A stretch of DNA of 7,053 nt. Source: JBBSGC01 sp038254525. GTDB lineage: Bacteria > Actinomycetota > Actinomycetes > Propionibacteriales > Nocardioidaceae. Location of the stretch: positions 1 through 7,053 of the forward strand of contig JBBSGC010000100.1 of the NCBI GenBank assembly GCA_038254525.1, given 5' to 3'. Position 1 is the stretch's first letter. Each line of letters starts with the position of its first letter. Below are positions 5,730 through 7,053 of this stretch, piece after piece. The notes under the pieces are model-generated. The model saw only the letters and a program-made list of their open reading frames with translations. It had not been told where the DNA came from and did not search any database. A program made the position numbers and the translations under genes.

Positions 5730-6660
5730 GGAAGGGGTCCGCGACGGAGACGGGGGTGACCACCCAGCCGAAGTCGCCGAACCCGGACGTGCCCACCAGC
5801 TCACCGGCCGCACCGGCGGCCGACAGTGCGCGCAGGTATCCGCTCGGGTCGCGGGTGGCGAGGACCGGCGCCGGCCGCTCCACACGAACGCCCAGACAGT
5901 GCAGCGCCGACCGCTGGCTCAGCAGGCGGCCCCGACCGGCAGCCGCCACGGAGTCCAGGGCGACGTCGGCGGTGACGTCGGCGGTCCCGTCCAGCACCAG
6001 GTCGACCCGGCGACCGGCCCGGTAGGACCGGAGAGATCCGTGCGCCGGGCGGTCACCGCGAACGTGCCCGTAGTCGACAGCCAGCGCAACGCCGTGCTCG
6101 AGCCGGTCGACCACCGCCGACCACGCTTCGTCACGCGCGCGCCCGACCTCGATCCGCTGCCCGGGCAAGCCGTCTGGCCACCAGCGCCCGACCCAGTCGA
6201 GGTCCCCACCGGTCAGCGGTGCGCCTGCGAACAGGTCGCCCGAGGTGGTCACCACGAGCTCGCGCAGCACGTCGTCCGTGCCGACCTCGGCCACTGTGCA
6301 CGGCACGTTGTCCAGCAGCTCGTTGGCTATCACCAGTCCGCTCAGCCGTGGCGGCGGCTCAAGGCTCCACCCGACCCGCGCCGGCAGGGCTGCCGGCCGA
6401 GAGCGGACGTCGACTCCGTGCAGCCGCAGCTGCGGAGCGGTTGCCGCCAGGTGGCGCAGCAGCTCACCGCTCCCCGCGCCCATGTCGATGACTGCCTCGA
6501 GGTTGGAGCGCCTGGCCAGCTCGGCGATGGCCGAGGCGAACATCGGTGACGCCGTCGCCGACGTACGGAAGTGCTGCGCCGGTGCCTCGCGCAGGAAGAA
6601 GCCGTCGCCCCCGTACAGCGCCCGGTCCCACGCCTCGCGCAGCGTCAAGAGGTCCGGCAC
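5716..6660 (-). CDS. MidA/NDUFAF7-family SAM-dependent methyltransferase (COG1565)
   Basis: A 314-residue class I methyltransferase, predicted cytoplasmic. In order: the family N-terminus LREAWDRALYGGDGFF (7-22) and HFRTS (30-34); the SAM-binding loop DMGAGSGELL (59-68); the motif ANELLDNVP (112-120), matching the HEFFDVLP of human NDUFAF7; AVDYGHV (194-200); GSLRSYR (208-214); and GTADVTADVALDSVA (225-239), matching GTADLTADVDF of NDUFAF7. In mitochondria this family dimethylates an arginine of complex I subunit NDUFS2; the NuoD homologue encoded at 2542-3735 is therefore an attractive substrate, which is inference. The protein is somewhat shorter than I recall for family members (350-400 residues). 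The GTG at 6660 is selected because the preserved family motif begins right after it and CAGACT lies at -12 to -7; the frame continues to 6909 but that extension has no family character. The gene converges on the bPH_2 pair and diverges from the DUF2520 gene. Confidence 0.88.
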   Translation of the reverse strand: MPDLLTLREAWDRALYGGDGFFLREAPAQHFRTSATASPMFASAIAELARRSNLEAVIDMGAGSGELLRHLAATAPQLRLHGVDVRSRPAALPARVGWSLEPPPRLSGLVIANELLDNVPCTVAEVGTDDVLRELVVTTSGDLFAGAPLTGGDLDWVGRWWPDGLPGQRIEVGRARDEAWSAVVDRLEHGVALAVDYGHVRGDRPAHGSLRSYRAGRRVDLVLDGTADVTADVALDSVAAAGRGRLLSQRSALHCLGVRVERPAPVLATRDPSGYLRALSAAGAAGELVGTSGFGDFGWVVTPVSVADPFPADP

Positions 6661-6666
6661 CCGCTC

Positions 6667-6672
6667 AGTCTG
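6667..6672 (-). promoter_or_regulatory. Possible -10 box (CAGACT) for leaderless methyltransferase gene
   Basis: CAGACT on the minus strand is at -12 to -7 from the GTG at 6660, with the key A and T of a -10 box in place but C at the first position. No spaced Shine-Dalgarno sequence is seen. Weak alone. Confidence 0.28.
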
Positions 6673-6898
6673 CCGGGACCGATGTCGTGACGTGCGGGCC
6701 GTCCGGGCGGCCACATTGTCGCGAGATCGGTTGGCTGGCCTGGCGCAAAGAGCGGTGCACCCATGCGTTGTGATCGCCCGCACGGCGCGATCCGGTGCCG
6801 GCGCGAGCGGCCCGGGCGTACGCTGGGCGGCGCATTCGCTGGGCACCGTCTCGCAGGCGCAGCATCCGTCTGGTATGCCCGACAGGGCCAAAAGCGTT

Positions 6899-6901
6899 AG
6901 G
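6899..6901 (+). promoter_or_regulatory. Ribosome binding site for the DUF2520 gene
   Basis: AGG, within TTAGGTG, lies 6 bases before the ATG at 6908. It is modest but well spaced and, unlike at the other first genes in the window, no TANNNT box sits at leaderless distance here. Confidence 0.45.
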
Positions 6902-6907
6902 TGCGAC

Positions 6908-7053
6908 ATGAGTGGCTACCGGATCGGCGTCGTCGGCGCCGGTCGCGTCGGCGCCGCGCTGGCAGCGGCGCTGCGTGACGCCGGTCACGACGTCGTCGCC
7001 GCCTCCGGCCGGTCCGCCGCCTCTGCCACTCGGATCGAGACTCTGCTCCCCGA
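6908..7053 (+). CDS. Rossmann-fold/DUF2520-type NAD(P)-binding protein, N-terminal fragment
   Basis: The first 48 codons of a gene cut by the window end. The product begins MSGYRIGVVGAGRVGAAL, a dinucleotide-binding beta-alpha-beta unit with the GxGxxG fingerprint G10-A-G12-R-V-G15, followed by ALRDAGHDVVAASGRSAAS, in which the second strand (HDVVAASGR) places Ser33, Gly34 and Arg35 where NADP-binding enzymes often have small or basic residues. In actinobacteria a Rossmann plus DUF2520 protein commonly stands beside a MidA-type methyltransferase and upstream of panC; I recall this order but could not check it. Other short-chain 6-phosphogluconate-dehydrogenase-like reductases (F420-dependent or ProC-like) share the N-terminus, so DUF2520 is supported mainly by context. 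The ATG at 6908 has a short ribosome binding site. Confidence 0.7.
   Translation, partial: MSGYRIGVVGAGRVGAALAAALRDAGHDVVAASGRSAASATRIETLLP

Larger units (their letters stand above)
6661..6907. other. Divergent intergenic region between methyltransferase and DUF2520 genes
   Basis: These 247 bp carry no reading frame with family character. They contain an inverted repeat, GATCGC (6772-6777) with GCGATC (6787-6792) around a 9-base centre; a short stem GGCCG/CGGCC (6697-6701, 6708-6712); a repeated CGCTGGGC (6821-6828 and 6837-6844); and a TACGCT (6819-6824) that could be a -10 box for the rightward gene with a leader of about 77 bases. None of these is strong enough to assign a regulator. Confidence 0.4.

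Noticed and set aside
5527..6549. 340-residue plus-strand frame across the convergent gap
   Set aside because: It runs antisense to the methyltransferase, whose motifs are clear, and begins inside the larger bPH_2 gene.
6661..6909. 83-residue N-terminal extension of the methyltransferase
   Set aside because: The sequence lacks family similarity, would overlap the start of the divergent DUF2520 gene and leave no promoter for either gene.

Overview
The window looks like chromosomal DNA of a high-GC actinobacterium. The support is GC-rich codon use, several GTG starts, first genes of transcription units that seem to be leaderless, and a right-hand gene neighbourhood (NuoD-like protein, PH-domain pair, MidA-type methyltransferase, DUF2520 Rossmann protein) that I recall from Streptomyces and relatives. 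That recollection is unverified, and I cannot name the genus.

Left part (1-2522): an OpuC/ProU-type ABC importer for compatible solutes (betaine, choline or similar). The ATPase gene runs leftwards out of the window, and only its first 18 codons (minus strand, from 55) are present. Three bases away, the operon permease 1 (59-763), permease 2 (760-1488, ATGA overlap) and substrate-binding lipoprotein (1578-2522) runs rightwards. Both divergent starts have a TANNNT -10 box at leaderless distance, so each promoter lies inside the other gene. The 89-bp gap before the lipoprotein gene carries a direct repeat and two mutually exclusive hairpins. This part is lower in GC (about 60-62% in sampled lines) and contains the only three in-frame TTA codons I found.

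Right part (2542-7053), at about 70% GC or more: an orphan NuoD (complex I 49-kDa subunit, NDUFS2 homologue) on the minus strand; divergent from it, two overlapping genes for membrane bPH_2 (DUF304, YdbS/YdbT-like) proteins; then, convergent, a MidA/NDUFAF7-family SAM methyltransferase on the minus strand; then, divergent from that, the start of a Rossmann/DUF2520 protein cut by the window end.

The most interesting point is that an orphan NuoD and a MidA/NDUFAF7 homologue sit in the same small neighbourhood. In mitochondria NDUFAF7 dimethylates one arginine of NDUFS2. That arginine is retained here (HRG motif, residue 70), while the quinone-contacting tyrosine of ordinary NuoD aligns with tryptophan (residue 93). 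This suggests a specialised NuoD-like protein, possibly with its own methyltransferase. No tRNA, rRNA, CRISPR array, insertion sequence or origin was recognised. No stretch above 300 bp lacks a gene; the longest gene-free interval is 6661-6907.
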